Made by a program: the position numbers and the translations under genes. From the NCBI GenBank assembly GCA_934045075.1, contig OW203724.1, positions 15,801,143 through 15,865,142 on the forward strand: DNA of 64,000 nt, in the 5' to 3' direction. Below the pieces are notes generated by a model that was not told where the DNA came from, did no database searches, and saw only the letters and a list, made by a program, of their open reading frames with translations. Source of the stretch: Yponomeuta sedellus. Taxonomy: Eukaryota; Arthropoda; Insecta; Lepidoptera; Yponomeutidae. Shown one piece after another: positions 33,097-44,032 of the stretch. How positions within the stretch are numbered: position 1 is the first letter of the stretch; each line of letters begins with the position of its first letter.

Positions 33097-33812
33097 CAGG
33101 CTCCATAGGCCTGAGACACACAGAAAGTACATGCAATGAGGGCGCGGAAAAGGCGCGTCGTCTTTTTGATTCACTTTCATACAAATTGTACTGAAGAGAG
33201 GGGACGAAGCCCACACACAGACAGGATGGGGCAAGGGTGCGAGTTCTATAGGTCGTAGCTCATTAGAACCACCCGGCACCCACTCCGCATTGCCTCGTCG
33301 CACTCGTTGTCCACGGGTAGACGGGTCATAACGCGCGGTCAACCGGTGGACCACGCGTCGTCAACCAGTGGAGCCCGCGCGGTCAACGAGTGAACACTGC
33401 GTGGTCAACGAGTGCACTTCGTACGTCGTACGATACGTCCGACTTGTTCTAAAGAAAGGGAGGGTGAGAGCGGCGTGTCGGCAACGTATAGTTCTCGCGT
33501 GAATCACACGCGGGCAGCGCGCAGTCTACTCGGGACCGGGTGGGTCCTCAATGTGCAGTCAACGCGAGGCAAGCATGCGAGCAGCGGATGGTCACTAGGT
33601 AATCCACCCGCAGTCCGCGCTCGGTTTTCGACCGAGGCGATCCGGTGACGCTACGGAGTTGATGTAGTGAGCGCATACCCACGCAACTCCATATAAAGAA
33701 TAGTAACCGCACGAGGCGAGGTGATGCTGAGTGGGTGCCGAGTGGCACTAATGAGCTACGATCTATAGAATTCGCACCCTCGTTCCTGTGTGATCCAGGC
33801 CTTAGGCCTGCG
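33097..33812. mobile_element. Fold-back element, about 0.7 kb, GC-rich core
   Basis: Ends are inverted around AGGCCTG(A/G) and CACACAG. Inner arms 33236-33310 and 33695-33790 are also inverted (GTAGCTCATTAG, GGCACCCACTC). Both strands have incidental long frames in the core (33412-33648, 33548-33964), but these show no domain. The superfamily is unresolved; the CAGGC ends hint at hAT but no 8-bp target duplication was seen. Confidence 0.6.
33329..33420. repeat. Minisatellite, four units of about 22 bp
   Basis: Four degenerate units share GGTCAACNNGTG (third unit CGTCAACCAGTG type). They lie inside the fold-back element, like sub-terminal transposase-binding repeats in some DNA transposons. 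Confidence 0.55.
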
Positions 33813-34433
33813 GTACCGCAAAACTTTTTCCTGTTGCTTACTCTACGGGTCGGTTGGTTATCATCCAGTTTTTTTCTGTCTGTTCTCCGCCCGTCCGCTC
33901 CGTCTAAATGGTTTAGTTTTTTTAAATGCAGTGAAAAGTTTGACTTGAATATTTCTGCACACATTTTCGCGGCGTTGACAGTTCTTAAAGCATTTTCCTA
34001 GTACCTATAACAAACACTGATAAAGCCAGTTTGGGCCGGTTATCACCTTTTAAGGAAAATGTATTAAAATGAAAATAATAGTGTCATATTTCAGAAATAG
34101 TGAGAGTTAAAATGCAGTAAAGTTACAAAAGCTATCTGCCAAATACTTTGTACATAGATTACATGTACATAGATAGATTGATAGATTTAAATACCAAAAA
34201 AAATTGAAAAAAAAATTATATTATTAAAAAATTAAATGCATTTTTTTCTACATTTTTCATACATTGCTCATTTCATTATTTTTTTATTTACTTTGATTTA
34301 TATATGCTTACTTTGTAGTTCTACGTATTAGAACTTTATTTTGTGGTACAGTCGACCGACAGCACATCAACCTTTACATACATGTGCTCTAATCAACTAC
34401 GGTAAGGACGACTTTGCATAAAATTGTAAAAAA
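33813..34433. other. No gene seen
   Basis: AT-rich and unassigned. Confidence 0.45.
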
Positions 34434-34570
34434 TAACCGAAACCGGCGTGCGTGCATGCAACGACTAATGATTGTTGATGACGCGAAGGTGATCTGTCAG
34501 GATCGTGACCAGTGGCAGCGCCTGGTCTCTGCCTAACTCTTCGAGATACAGAGGTGACTTTATATTATAT
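34434..34570 (+). repeat. Interspersed repeat, family F
   Basis: 'GTGCGTGCATGCAACGACTAAT' to 'GAGATACAGAGGTGA', matching 28195-28370. Confidence 0.5.
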
Positions 34571-35149
34571 GTTTATGTGAAACCTGAAGTCGAATGTCAC
34601 TTTAAGATATTTTAAAAATTTACTTTTGAACATAGAATATTGATTCAGTTTTCGTTATAAACTCACTCTTTTTATAGACTGGTTTATTTCAAACAAATCG
34701 CTGACGTGGAGCACATGACATTAATATTTTTTAGTCAGAGAGGCTTTGAATTCGACACAGTTTTTTAGTCTAACGAAGTTGAATCACGGGCTTATTGGAT
34801 TACCAACTGGAACTGTATATGTAGTGTTTTCGGTCTATCGTACTGGCAAGAACTGGGATGCAAATGGAATGAACTCATGTATCGAAATAGCAGAGAGCTT
34901 AACATCATAAAATGATACATTCTTTCTGTAGAGTGACTTAGAAATGGCCAAAAAGAGAACTGTTATGAAAATTAAATAAGGAGCATTGAGTTGAGTTTTG
35001 AATTTCGAATTAAGTCAATGTAAAGTTAAGCTGTGGAGTTTTGTCGTCTGTGTATAGTGATAATTTATCATGGTGAAGATTTCCTATCGTTTATATCCAA
35101 GGATGTTTTGGGGAAAAACGTTCTTGTTTATATCGTTTCAAAACGATAG
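34571..35149. other. No gene seen
   Basis: AT-rich and unassigned. An 8-bp 'AAAACGATAG' inverted motif lies near 35085-35150. Confidence 0.4.
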
Positions 35150-35265
35150 ACCGTTTTGAAAATATACCAGCACCCGCCATCAGTCTTCTCGTGACCACGA
35201 TGACTGTAACGTCGTCGAAACGTCGAGGTAAAATAGCAATAAATTACTACGCGATCAAGCCCCGA
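35150..35265 (+). mobile_element. Possible Penelope-like element end
   Basis: 'CGTCGTCGAAACGTCGAGG' followed by AATAAATTA resembles the GTCGAAACGTC-type terminal segments of Penelope-like retroelements. No coding sequence is attached. This is recognition from memory only. Confidence 0.3.
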
Positions 35266-36185
35266 AAATATTCTAATAATGCTATGTTACCTACTTCAAT
35301 CTAATTTAAAAACGAGTTCCCCATTACGTTCGATAGCGTGCTCTTACTTTATTGTTACCTACATTACAGAGCAAACAGTTGGCAACAGCTAGGGTGGCTG
35401 CGGTGCACACCCTAACAGAGCATCTACTCTGACATCGTAGCGGAGGTGCATTGGACATATTATATTACATTTACATTTTTTTTTTTGTGGATTTGTGAAT
35501 TTGTGGGATTTTTGGCGGAATTTAGCAAAGTAAGTTTCATATGTCAATGCTATTATGGATTTCCGCAAAGTAACGCCTGATTCCATTTAATATTCAAAAA
35601 CCAAGTTGTTTCTACGAATACAAGGATTGCTCCTTGAGGGGCTGCCTTATTATTCACAGCTTGACTCCTTAACACTGTGTAAGTTTGTAGTAGTGAGGCC
35701 TTCTCTGCACATTTTAATAACTTGGTTTTTATTTACAAACGACATGCGGGATCGCACTGAAACTTTGCTATTACGTTTAGAAGACCCAAAACGAGGTTCT
35801 ATTATGCCTACAATTGGAATTAAACTTATCGGGAAACTAACGGGAAGATTTTTAAACCACCTTCAATAATGTGGGGACACATTATTTACAAAAAAACCTA
35901 TATTTCAGTATTAGCCATTTTTCTAAAGTTGTTTTAAATCATTGGGAAAACAGGTCTCAGTGTCATGGCGTCGAATCTGACGTCACGTCGAGTTAAACAA
36001 ACATTGTAATCACTAGTAATCATAACAAAGCACGTGGGTGAAGGGTGAAGTTTACCTGAGTGACTTCACGCGGTGTGTTTAGTGTTTCAGTCATAACGGC
36101 TGAAAGCCTTTCTTTTAATCTTTTATTTTATTGAAAATTTTGGTAATCCCTTTTTTCATAAAACTAAATCATTGTTTATTGTATA
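35266..36185. other. No gene; CRE palindrome and E-box near array
   Basis: A full TGACGTCA palindrome lies at 35978-35985 and CACGTG at 36031-36036, both within about 200 bp of the pentamer array. The 87-codon frame at 35606 begins at a non-ATG codon and has no domain. Confidence 0.35.
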
Positions 36186-36945
36186 GAATAGAACAGAACG
36201 GAACGGAACGGATCGGATCGGAGCGGAGCGGGACGGGACGGGACGGGACGGGACGGGACGGGTCGGGTCGGGTCGGGACGGGACGGGACGGGACGGGACG
36301 GGACGGGGCGGGACGGGACGGGACGGGACGGGACGGGACGGGACGGGACGGGACGGGACGGGACGGGACGGGACGGGACGGGACGGGACGGGACGGGACG
36401 GGACGGGACGGGACGGGACGGGACGGGACGGGACGGGACGGGACGGGACGGGACGGGACGGGACGGGACGGGACGGGACGGGACGGGACGGGACGGGACG
36501 GGACGGGACGGGACGGGACGGGACGGGACGGGACGGGACGGGACGGGACGGGACGGGACGGGACGGGACGGGACGGGACGGGACGGGACGGGACGGGACG
36601 GGACGGGACGGGACGGGACGGGACGGGACGGGACGGGACGGGACGGGACGGGACGGGACGGGACGGGACGGGACGGGACGGGACGGGACGGGACGGGACG
36701 GGACGGGACGGGACGGGACGGGACGGGACGGGACGGGACGGGACGGGACGGGACGGGACGGGACGGGACGGGACGGGACGGGACGGGACGGGACGGGACG
36801 GGACGGAACGGAACGGAAAGGAACGGAACGGAACGGAACGGAACGGAACGGAACGGAACGGAACGGAACGGAACGGAACGGAACGGAACGGAACGGAACG
36901 GAACGGAACGGAACGGAACGGAACGGAACGGAACGGAACAGAAAA
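36186..36945 (+). repeat. Pentanucleotide array, 760 bp, about 152 units
   Basis: The core 36231-36805 is about 115 units of GGACG (GGGAC in another register) with three GGTCG and one GGGCG. The left edge steps through GAATA, GAACA, GAACG x3, GATCG x2 and GAGCG x2. The right edge (36806-36940) is GAACG units closing with GAACA. A 5-bp period keeps all six frames open, so the 287- and 307-codon frames (Gly-Arg-Asp-Gly-Thr and Arg-Pro-Val-Pro-Ser repeats) are artefacts. Confidence 0.97.
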
Positions 36946-37242
36946 TATTTATTTGTCTTCAAGCGAAATGAGGCACAACAATCACTTATACTAGAGGCAA
37001 AACTCTTTTCATAGAAACTAATCACAAGGCTATAATTTCTTTTTAGTAAATTTATGCATATGTTTAATTCTATTTCCAACGCTGTTTTGCATTTAAATGT
37101 GACACAATTTGGAACACAATACCGTAGAGTGCAAAGGGCTACATTTGTCGGCGAGCGCTATTTTTTAATCTCCAAAGTTGTTTCCCCGCTTAAACAAACC
37201 GGCTCATCAACAAGTCCCGAGTAGAGCCCCTGGCTTCTCTCT

Positions 37243-37287
37243 CGCATGCATAATTAATATTCAGCGGTCAAATTAGCTATTTGGACC
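37243..37287. promoter_or_regulatory. Candidate conserved non-coding element, copy 2
   Basis: This is the second copy of the 45-bp motif at 13859-13903. CGCATGCATAATTAA and CGGTCAAATTAGC-T-ATTTGGACC are separated by the same 7-bp distance. Flanks of the two copies are not alignable by eye, which argues against a recent duplication. Confidence 0.4.
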
Positions 37288-37640
37288 GCGCGGCACAGAT
37301 TTACGACATCGTTGACTTTTGATGTAACACGTTTAGCCGAGAGTATGGTGACTTTTATTGTCGATTCCGAGATGGCGAAGTTTTCCGAAAGTACGACGCC
37401 CAATTCGGAAGGACGGTACCAGTTTCGGCGGACTTGCAGCTGGCGTCAGATCGATAGAGCTAAACGTGTTTGTGCTGTACATATACTCTTTTTAATTACT
37501 CTATAGTTTATGTAATAAAAATTGTTACCAAGAACTTGACGATAAACTGCATTAGCAGTTTGACAAATAGTGTAAGTGTGGAATATATACCTCAGTGAAT
37601 AATTATATCACATTTAGCTGTACAAGCGTTCGACTCTTTC
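37288..37640. other. GC-richer non-repetitive stretch
   Basis: AACACGTTTAGC at 37326-37337 is repeated inverted at 37459-37470. The 64-codon frame between them lacks a domain. It could be regulatory DNA together with the 45-bp motif. Confidence 0.3.
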
Positions 37641-38006
37641 GTTATCAACCCTTGTATGTCCTCACTACTGGGGCACGAGTCTCTTCCTGCATCTGAGGAA
37701 GGTTAGGCCGTACTCCACGACGGGGGCCAATTCCGGGTTGGTGGAGGTTTGTAAGAGAGTGGCGGGCCTTACAATCAGAAGTTATCAAGCCGCCCATAAG
37801 GCCTCTGACACGCCTTAACGACTGCCATTACTGGCAGCCGGCACCAACGGCTTAACGTGCCTTGCAAAGCACGGAAGCGCTCGGAAAAAATGCCACTAGC
37901 GGTAGTCACGGGACGGTCACCCATCCCGCACCTCACCGCGCCTGTTGTTGCTTCACTCAAGTGATTGATTCCAATCACTCGGTTCGGCTAGGCTACAAGC
38001 GCTTCG
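37641..38006 (-). mobile_element. 5S-derived SINE, near full length (minus)
   Basis: This is a complete reverse copy: 'ATCAACCCTTGTATGTCC' tail, body, GGTCACCCATC, box A core, then 'GATTGATTCCAATCACTCGG' and GCTACAAGCGCTTCG at the 5' end. Confidence 0.75.
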
Positions 38007-38297
38007 ATTCGACACTTTATACAAAGTCAATAACGCAACACAGCCACTTAACTCTCGACGTTATGTTAATCCACATTGGGTCACAAATAAATTTTCGTAA
38101 CAAGATGTAGCATTATATTTATTAATTTAGATCGCTTTTGAAACCATGTACATATGAAAGTAGATTAATATTTAAAGGTATATAGAGGACGATTGTGTCT
38201 GCACATTCATGAGTAATATTTTTTAAAATAAAAACTCTGTTAATTCTAATTGTATTAATAATTCTGTTAATCAACATAATAAATGTGAATTATATTC

Positions 38298-38670
38298 GTT
38301 TTAATGCACTAACTCGTGCTAACCTAACTAGAGACTAAAAATTCCACCCATGCCAGAACTCGAACCCGCGACCTCTGGCTAACCATGCCAGCGCTCTCTC
38401 AACTGAGCTAATGGGCGACTCACCGACATCAGTGAAATTTCGAACCTCTTTACAATACTCTCTGTATTACCAGGCAGCAACATCTGGCAGAAGTAATTTG
38501 CATCACTTACAGCCCCAAGTACCTACTTTGCAGTTAGGTTTTACATCGGAATGATATCGCTGGACCCACATGATTATATTTTTTTTAATGCACTAATCCG
38601 TGCTAAGGACAATTTTAAAAACCTTTTAGAGGCTAAAAATTCCAGCTATGCCGGGACTCGAACCCGCATT
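38298..38670 (-). mobile_element. Family-D unit plus partial second unit (minus)
   Basis: One full unit (38298-38580) runs straight into the start of a second (38586 on), the same tandem arrangement as at 11721-12480 but more diverged and with a shorter period. Confidence 0.65.
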
Positions 38671-38774
38671 AAAAAAACTCATTTATTTATTTATTTATTC
38701 TCATTTTTTGTAGGCTACCGAAGAAATGCTCGAGACTATGCTAAAATGACTTAAATATCAGAATAAGGCCACCT

Positions 38775-39190
38775 GCGATCCATTCCAAAATCTAGATAAT
38801 TTTCTAGAAAAAAAGGCCTAAAAAAACTCCAAACTTATTCTTTTTGCAGTCTTCGTCGTCGTAGATAATTTATTAATCTAATTAATTCAAATAATAAATG
38901 AAGGATAGAGGGTACTATTTTTTACTAAAGATTTAGATGTCTTGGTATGTGGTTTTCACTTCGCAAGCTAGGTTGCAGCAAACGCAGCGTGGGACCTCAC
39001 TTGAACGATGACGAAGCAGACTGCCGATGTCTGTCGATGAGGATTGCTGGTGACTTCTGTATGTGGAGTAGCGTGACTTAGGGAGGCTTCTATTTATGTA
39101 AACTCTGTTACTGAAGGAGTTGGAAAAAACTAATTTTAGTTTTTTTGTCCATTTATTCTCTAAAATGATCTAGATTTTTAAATGGACCCC
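38775..39190. mobile_element. Fold-back element
   Basis: The left end 'CCATTCCAAAATCTAGATAA' is complementary to the right end around 39150-39185. A single end-like piece also occurs at 3190-3235. Confidence 0.5.
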
Positions 39191-39281
39191 TTGTTTGTCT
39201 TCTAACGTTCATTAAGCCGCAGTTTCTGCGCTACTTTCAATAAAACCTTGTCATTCCATTTCATGTCAGCGGATTCAATTC

Positions 39282-39329
39282 TCAATACCAGTACTATTTA
39301 GATTTGTATCTAAATAGTATTGGTATTGA
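39282..39329. repeat. 48-nt hairpin
   Basis: 22-nt arms (TCAATACCAGTACTATTTAG start) with one mismatch flank a 4-nt loop. It is short enough for a cruciform; the loop is too small for a normal miRNA precursor. Confidence 0.7.
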
Positions 39330-39944
39330 CTGACAACTCTTATTTCCATATTTAACTTAAAACGTTCGATTTACAGGGTTAACTACGTTAAGAACGTATG
39401 ACGTGAATTCAGAAATTTATAAGTGATGTATAGGACGCCAGGGCTAGGAGGTTATTCATCCATATTGTGTCAACAGCCTACCGGGTGCAACATTGTTTGT
39501 TGTGTTTAACAATGCCGCCCCCACCCACAACCGTGATTCAGTATTCGTGCGGTAACGACAATTATTCAATAATGGAAATCATTTGTCAGCCCGGTCCAAA
39601 TGTCACCAAGTCGCCCGCCGATGACTAATGCAACAAAGCTTTGGTGTAAAACTTCCTTATTACTTTCCCACCTTTTGCCTTCGGTCATTACTCATTCTTT
39701 TGTCACTGACCGGCATTGTCTGCTAGAAGCCTAATAAAAATTGTTATTAATCAATAGAAGGTTTTTGTCTGATTGGATTTTTGTTTTAATATTTGGTGAA
39801 CAAGGCCTTTTACGTAAAATGCAATTTATCAATGTCATTACATAGTATCTTTGTGTTCTGAACAAGCAACAATATTGAAAATGTTTCGGCACATTGATAG
39901 GTAATTATGGAAGCTTAGATTTACATTATTTTAGGACCTTTTTT
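39330..39944. other. Non-repetitive stretch, no gene seen
   Basis: Between about 39430 and 39740 no repeat is recognised (for example AATGCCGCCCCCACCCACAA). It could hold regulatory DNA but there is no direct sign. Confidence 0.35.
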
Positions 39945-40000
39945 AGAGGAGGGCTATGTCCAGCAGAGGACTACATAATATAGCCTGAAGAAAAAGAAGG
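39945..40000 (+). pseudogene. RTE-type LINE 3' tip
   Basis: GAGGAGGGCTATGTCCAGCA and 'TATAGCCTGAAGAAAAAGAA' are the last bases of the RTE family. Confidence 0.5.
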
Positions 40001-40584
40001 ACCTTTTTATTATTTGAAACTAGCTGTACAAATGATGACTATAATTTCACTTTTTTCTTTTTTATAAATATTAGAACAAAACGAAAACTCATGTAATGAA
40101 CAAGCCCATAATATGACGATGAATGTAAAACTTTTTTGAAATTCTTAATAGCCTTTTTGTATCTGTCACACAATCTGTTTTCAGTAAAAATTACGCTCGG
40201 GGATAATGAAACCTGCAATAATAAAGAATAGCCATAAAAATATTTTCTACTTTGTATTTTTTCCAACAAAATCGCCGGGTTGGTGCTTGGGGGAACGTGA
40301 AATTATTCTATTCCAACCATTCACAAACGAAAATACACATTCGTAATGTACATAATATTCGCGAGGTGTTTGAGAATTTTTCTCCACAATTGTAATTTAT
40401 GTTAACATGATACTAACCGCCTCGACTGGCATTCGTATTTCCAATTCGATGGAAGGGAAGCGTGCAAATTGATACACCTCGTTCCACGCATAAATGTTAA
40501 TTTTATCTGGAAACGCTCACAAAAAAAATTTGTTGTAAACAAACAATTATTTTCTAAATATGACGTAAATCAAGAGGAAATAGG
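40001..40584. other. No gene seen
   Basis: AT-rich. The minus-strand 76-codon frame is lysine/phenylalanine-rich as expected by chance. Confidence 0.45.
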
Positions 40585-40665
40585 ACTATCAGGATCGTGG
40601 AAAGTGGCAAACTCTGGTCTCTGCCTACCCCTCAGGGATACAGGCGTAAGTTTATGTAATGTAAG
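40585..40665 (+). repeat. Family F fragment
   Basis: 'CTCTGGTCTCTGCCTACCCC' and 'GGGATACAGGCGTAAG' match the family-F end. Confidence 0.45.
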
Positions 40666-40831
40666 TAAAGAAATGAAAAAGACCATGGACCATATAAAAT
40701 GCTTATGGCATTAAGTTCGCCGCATCGTACGATTTCATGGTGCAATAAAGTATTAATAATAATAATAATAACTTCTTAAATCAATGAGATGGATACAATA
40801 TTATCTAAGAGGTGCAAGTAATTAAAAAACG

Positions 40832-40910
40832 CCGTCACGCCAGAATCGAACCTAAGACCTCGTGTTCGGTGAGGCACGCGTTCTACCGTAGCCTTAACAA
40901 GTCTAACAAT
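40832..40910 (-). mobile_element. tRNA-like SINE head (minus)
   Basis: On the minus strand 'GGCTACGGTAGAACGCG' and 'TTAGGTTCGATTCTGGCG' resemble A and B boxes. No functional tRNA stem closure is present. Confidence 0.4.
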
Positions 40911-40972
40911 TTGTTTCCATATTGGAAAATCATATTTGGCAAATATGATTACCGTCACATGAAGTATACAGT

Positions 40973-41550
40973 CATACTAGCTGACTCGGCAAACGTTGTT
41001 TTGCCATTATATTTAGCCTCCGATATTAACCCTTGTATGTCCCCACTCCTGGGGCACGAATCTCTTCCTGCAACGCTGGAAGGTTAGGTCATACTGCACC
41101 ACGTGGGCCAAGTCCGGGTTGGTGGAGGATTGTAAGACAGTGTCGGGCCTTACTGTCGGAAGTTATCAAGCCGCCTATAAGGCCTCTGATATGGTTTAAC
41201 GACTGCCGTGACATGACAGCCGGCACCAACGACTTAGAGTGCCTTGCGAAGCACGGAAACGCTCGGAAAAAATTCCACTAGGGGTAGTCGCCGGACGATC
41301 ACCCATCCTGCACCTGACCGCGCCTATTGTTGCTTAACTCAAGTGATTGATTCCAATCACTCGATTCGGCTAGAGCCACGAGCGCTTCGTTAATTATCCT
41401 ACGATTTAATGTTATTAACCTACCAAATACATACGAAAACTATCATAAAAATCTATGAAGCCGTTTCGGAGGAATTCGATAACAAACACACGTGATTTTC
41501 GTATTTTAGTTTACTTATCCTAATATTTTGTATTATTGCTACGATTATAT
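40973..41550 (+). mobile_element. Helitron-like repeat interrupted by a SINE
   Basis: The start ACTAGCTGACTCGGCAAACG at about 40977 and the continuation from 41390 ('AGCCGTTTCGGAGGAATTCG') are separated by a 366-bp 5S-derived SINE, so the SINE is the younger insertion. Confidence 0.5.
41024..41389 (-). mobile_element. 5S-derived SINE, near full length (minus)
   Basis: Reverse copy from 'TTAACCCTTGTATGTCCCC' to GAGCGCTTCG with all blocks, nested in the Helitron-like repeat. Confidence 0.75.
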
Positions 41551-42100
41551 AACTGCTGAAATATTAATTTGTAAATAAGAGGAGGTGAGGAGTAAGCCTA
41601 AAAAGTAAGTAAGAGTAGGTAACTGCAGCCACTTGTATGCCAAACTAGGATACCCTGTGGTACATAAATATGTGTGCTTTCCTTATTATATATAATTATT
41701 AAAATCGCCTTTTTAAATGTCTATTTTTGCCTCTCGTATACCGTTTGCGGGCGACTAGTAAAAATATCATTAGCATTAAGCCTAAGATGGGTTCCGTAGT
41801 CAACAACAAACCTTTATGGTTTCGCCAAGTCCGTCTGTCCATCCGTTTGTCTTTCTGACTGTCTATCTGTCTGTTTGATGCTTTGCGGACTAGATTGTTT
41901 TGCAAAAAAATAAGGTAGACCAAATTTTCTTAAGATTAGGACGTCCGCCCCCCTCTTCTAGTTAAACGGCTGTTTTAAAAACTCAAAAAATTCAGAGCAG
42001 GAGTTCATTGTAAGGGTTTAATCTTGCATATCGAATATTAACTACCTGTTTTACTAATATAATTGGACTAACATAGCCTGATTACGATCATGATACCTGT
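41551..42100. other. No gene seen
   Basis: A pyrimidine-rich 'GTCTGTCCATCC' run at 41830-41875 belongs to an unnamed repeat. Otherwise unassigned. Confidence 0.4.
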
Positions 42101-42156
42101 TTCACACTACTAACAACTTCATCAACGTTATTTGATAAAGTTGTTAGTAGTGTGAA
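42101..42156. repeat. Stem-loop with 19-bp perfect arms
   Basis: TTCACACTACTAACAACTT and its complement flank an 18-nt loop; pairing extends to about 25 bp with one mismatch. Confidence 0.65.
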
Positions 42157-42635
42157 CAAACATAAGTGATCGAAGATAGTAAAAGAAACAAAAGATTCGT
42201 GTCTTTCGGGTCTCAGTCGTGGTTCTTAAAATCACAAATAACCTGATCGGGAGAACGAATAAACCTGCTAATAAACCTCATGGAGCCCCTTAACAGGCTG
42301 ATCTATTTCGGGTCTAATTTGATACGGTCTGTGGAAAATATTAATCTAATATGGCTGATCTATTGTGGGCCATTGGGATTGGGCTATTGAAAATATTAAT
42401 ACTTTTTACTTTAACGAACCCGAGGATGACGCTTTGACTAGAACGCTTAGTTTTATTCGAAGTGACATCTATGTATAACTTAGCTAAAATACATTTATAA
42501 TTTTAATGTAACTTTGTCCGTTGTATACATTTTTTACTAAGAAAGTAATGGTTATAGTATATGGAGATTGCACTCTTATTACACATGCAAGAATAGTAAT
42601 AGAAAAAAAATCAAATGTTTAGAATTATTCATTTT
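42157..42635. other. No gene seen
   Basis: AT-rich and unassigned. Confidence 0.45.
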
Positions 42636-42991
42636 TTTTATTTTTATTAATTTTCGAGATGTGGTGCTACCGACAAATGCTCCGGATCAGCTGGACCGAA
42701 AAAGTGACCAACGTCGAGGTCCTTAGACGGATGGACACGAAGGTGGATCTTGTTCGCACCATCAAGCATTGGAAAGTAGCTTACTTAGGCCATGTGCTGC
42801 TATGCAGTAAACACCAATTACTGCAGAATATTTTGTTGAGCAAGGTGAAACGAAAGATGAGGCCGGGTAGGAGAAGGATGTCATGGTTGTGCAACATCAA
42901 GGAGTGGACCGGTGTTAAAACCGCAGAGGAGCTGTTCAGAATTGCAATGAACAGAGACCGCTGTAAATACCTGACTGCCAACCTCCAGTAA
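42636..42991 (+). pseudogene. LINE ORF2 C-terminal fragment
   Basis: A roughly 110-codon open frame from EMWCYRQMLRISWTEKVTN to the stop after LTANLQ matches the conserved C-terminal region of non-LTR retrotransposon ORF2 proteins: E-M-W-x-Y-R-x-x-L-R-I-x-W, then Y-L-G-H, then P-G-R-R-R-x-S-W-L. The endonuclease and reverse transcriptase are absent because the element is 5' truncated near 42636, within an AT-rich run. No stop interrupts the piece, so it is moderately young. The clade is not resolved. Confidence 0.7.
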
Positions 42992-43156
42992 TGGAGAGGT
43001 ACTTTAATAAGAAGATTTTTTTTTATTTCTATCTTTCTTTTCATTCTTTGAAGGAGTCTAACAAAGGCGTAAGCGTAATTATTATTAAAAGTTACATAGT
43101 CTACTCTTAAATTGTAAGTTGGCCGTATTGACGAATAGAACTCCATATTGCAGTTG

Positions 43157-43390
43157 TAGTTAGACCTTAGATTTCCGCAATTAGTCTCATAGTTGGGCCA
43201 TTGTACGTAGCAAGCGCTGAGGTACGTTAACACTTCAAACACTAGACTTTCCTCCGCTAGCAAGTCGTATTGCTACTATAACCTCACAAACGTTCCTTAC
43301 TTTGAAAACAAAGTCATTGGTACATGCCCGGATTCGAACCCATGATCTCCCAATAGAGAACTGGCATTCTACTCCGCTCCTACCGCTCGT
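43157..43390 (-). mobile_element. tRNA-derived SINE, family C (minus)
   Basis: It matches 2313-2566 throughout, with a B-box-like GATTCGAACCC complement at about 43330-43340. It is more diverged than the 2.3/3.2 kb pair. Confidence 0.6.
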
Positions 43391-43827
43391 AGAACTCTAT
43401 ATAATGTTCGGATGTAAACTGAAGATTTTTTTTGCTAAATTAAGACTGTGAATCAACATTGACTTCGGCTTGACTTCATGCTTTATTTATTAAGTCCCGC
43501 TCTGGCAAAATAAAGTGTATACACAGAAAAGAGTGAGCAATCGCAACTTTTTTCGTATCCACGTAACCGTATGAAGCTAAGTTGTACATAAAATTGGAAC
43601 CTCACTGTGTAGAGAACAAGGAGGCACTCTGAGAAATCAAGTCTATTTAAACTTTTTCACTTTACCACTTTCCACTTACGAGTAGCTTCTGCTCAAAAGG
43701 GGTTCCCACGCAAACGTTCTCTTTGATTTATCGACGAATAATAGATAGATAGACAGAGAACACTTTATTGCACAACCAGAAAAAAGAATACAACCATGAT
43801 GAAAATAGTGTGGGTGTAATATATAAG
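43391..43827. other. No gene seen; LINE tail scrap
   Basis: 'AATAGATAGATAGACAGAGA' with ACTTTATTG at 43740-43770 is the reverse of a LINE 3' tail like that at 4325-4362. Confidence 0.4.
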
Positions 43828-43832
43828 AGTGT

Positions 43833-44007
43833 TGTTGCCGACCGGCCAATCAACCTTTTTTAAGTATTTTACTTTTTGATAGCGTTTTATATTATTATGT
43901 CTACTTTTTAAAAATAGGACATTGTCATTGCAAAACTAGAAAAAGACAGATTAAAAGATTCCTACAAGATTTTCGCGTTTTCATCAATTTTACGTGCATT
44001 CGTTTCA
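43833..44007 (+). repeat. BEL/Pao 5' LTR
   Basis: 175 bp, TGTTGCC...TTTCA. As the upstream LTR it should hold the promoter, but no clear TATA is placed. Confidence 0.95.
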
Positions 44008-44025
44008 TGGTGTCAGAAGTAAAGG
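44008..44025 (+). promoter_or_regulatory. BEL/Pao primer-binding site
   Basis: TGGTGTCAGAAGT begins at the first base after the LTR. TGG pairs with the CCA end of a tRNA; the tRNA identity was not determined. Confidence 0.7.
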
Positions 44026-44032
44026 AAAAATA

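Noticed and set aside
33412..33964. Overlapping 78- and 138-codon frames on opposite strands
   Set aside because: They fall inside a GC-rich fold-back element where stop codons are rare; no domain or conserved motif.
35189..35232. Hammerhead ribozyme in the Penelope-like segment
   Set aside because: CGATGA and CGAAAC are present, but the conserved CTGATGA core is not, and stem II does not form convincingly.
36131..37079. 287- and 307-codon frames across the pentamer array
   Set aside because: A 5-bp repeat without stop codons keeps every frame open; the pentapeptide repeats are an arithmetic by-product.
39282..39329. miRNA precursor
   Set aside because: The stem is only 22 bp and the loop 4 nt, too compact for normal processing; more likely a small palindrome.
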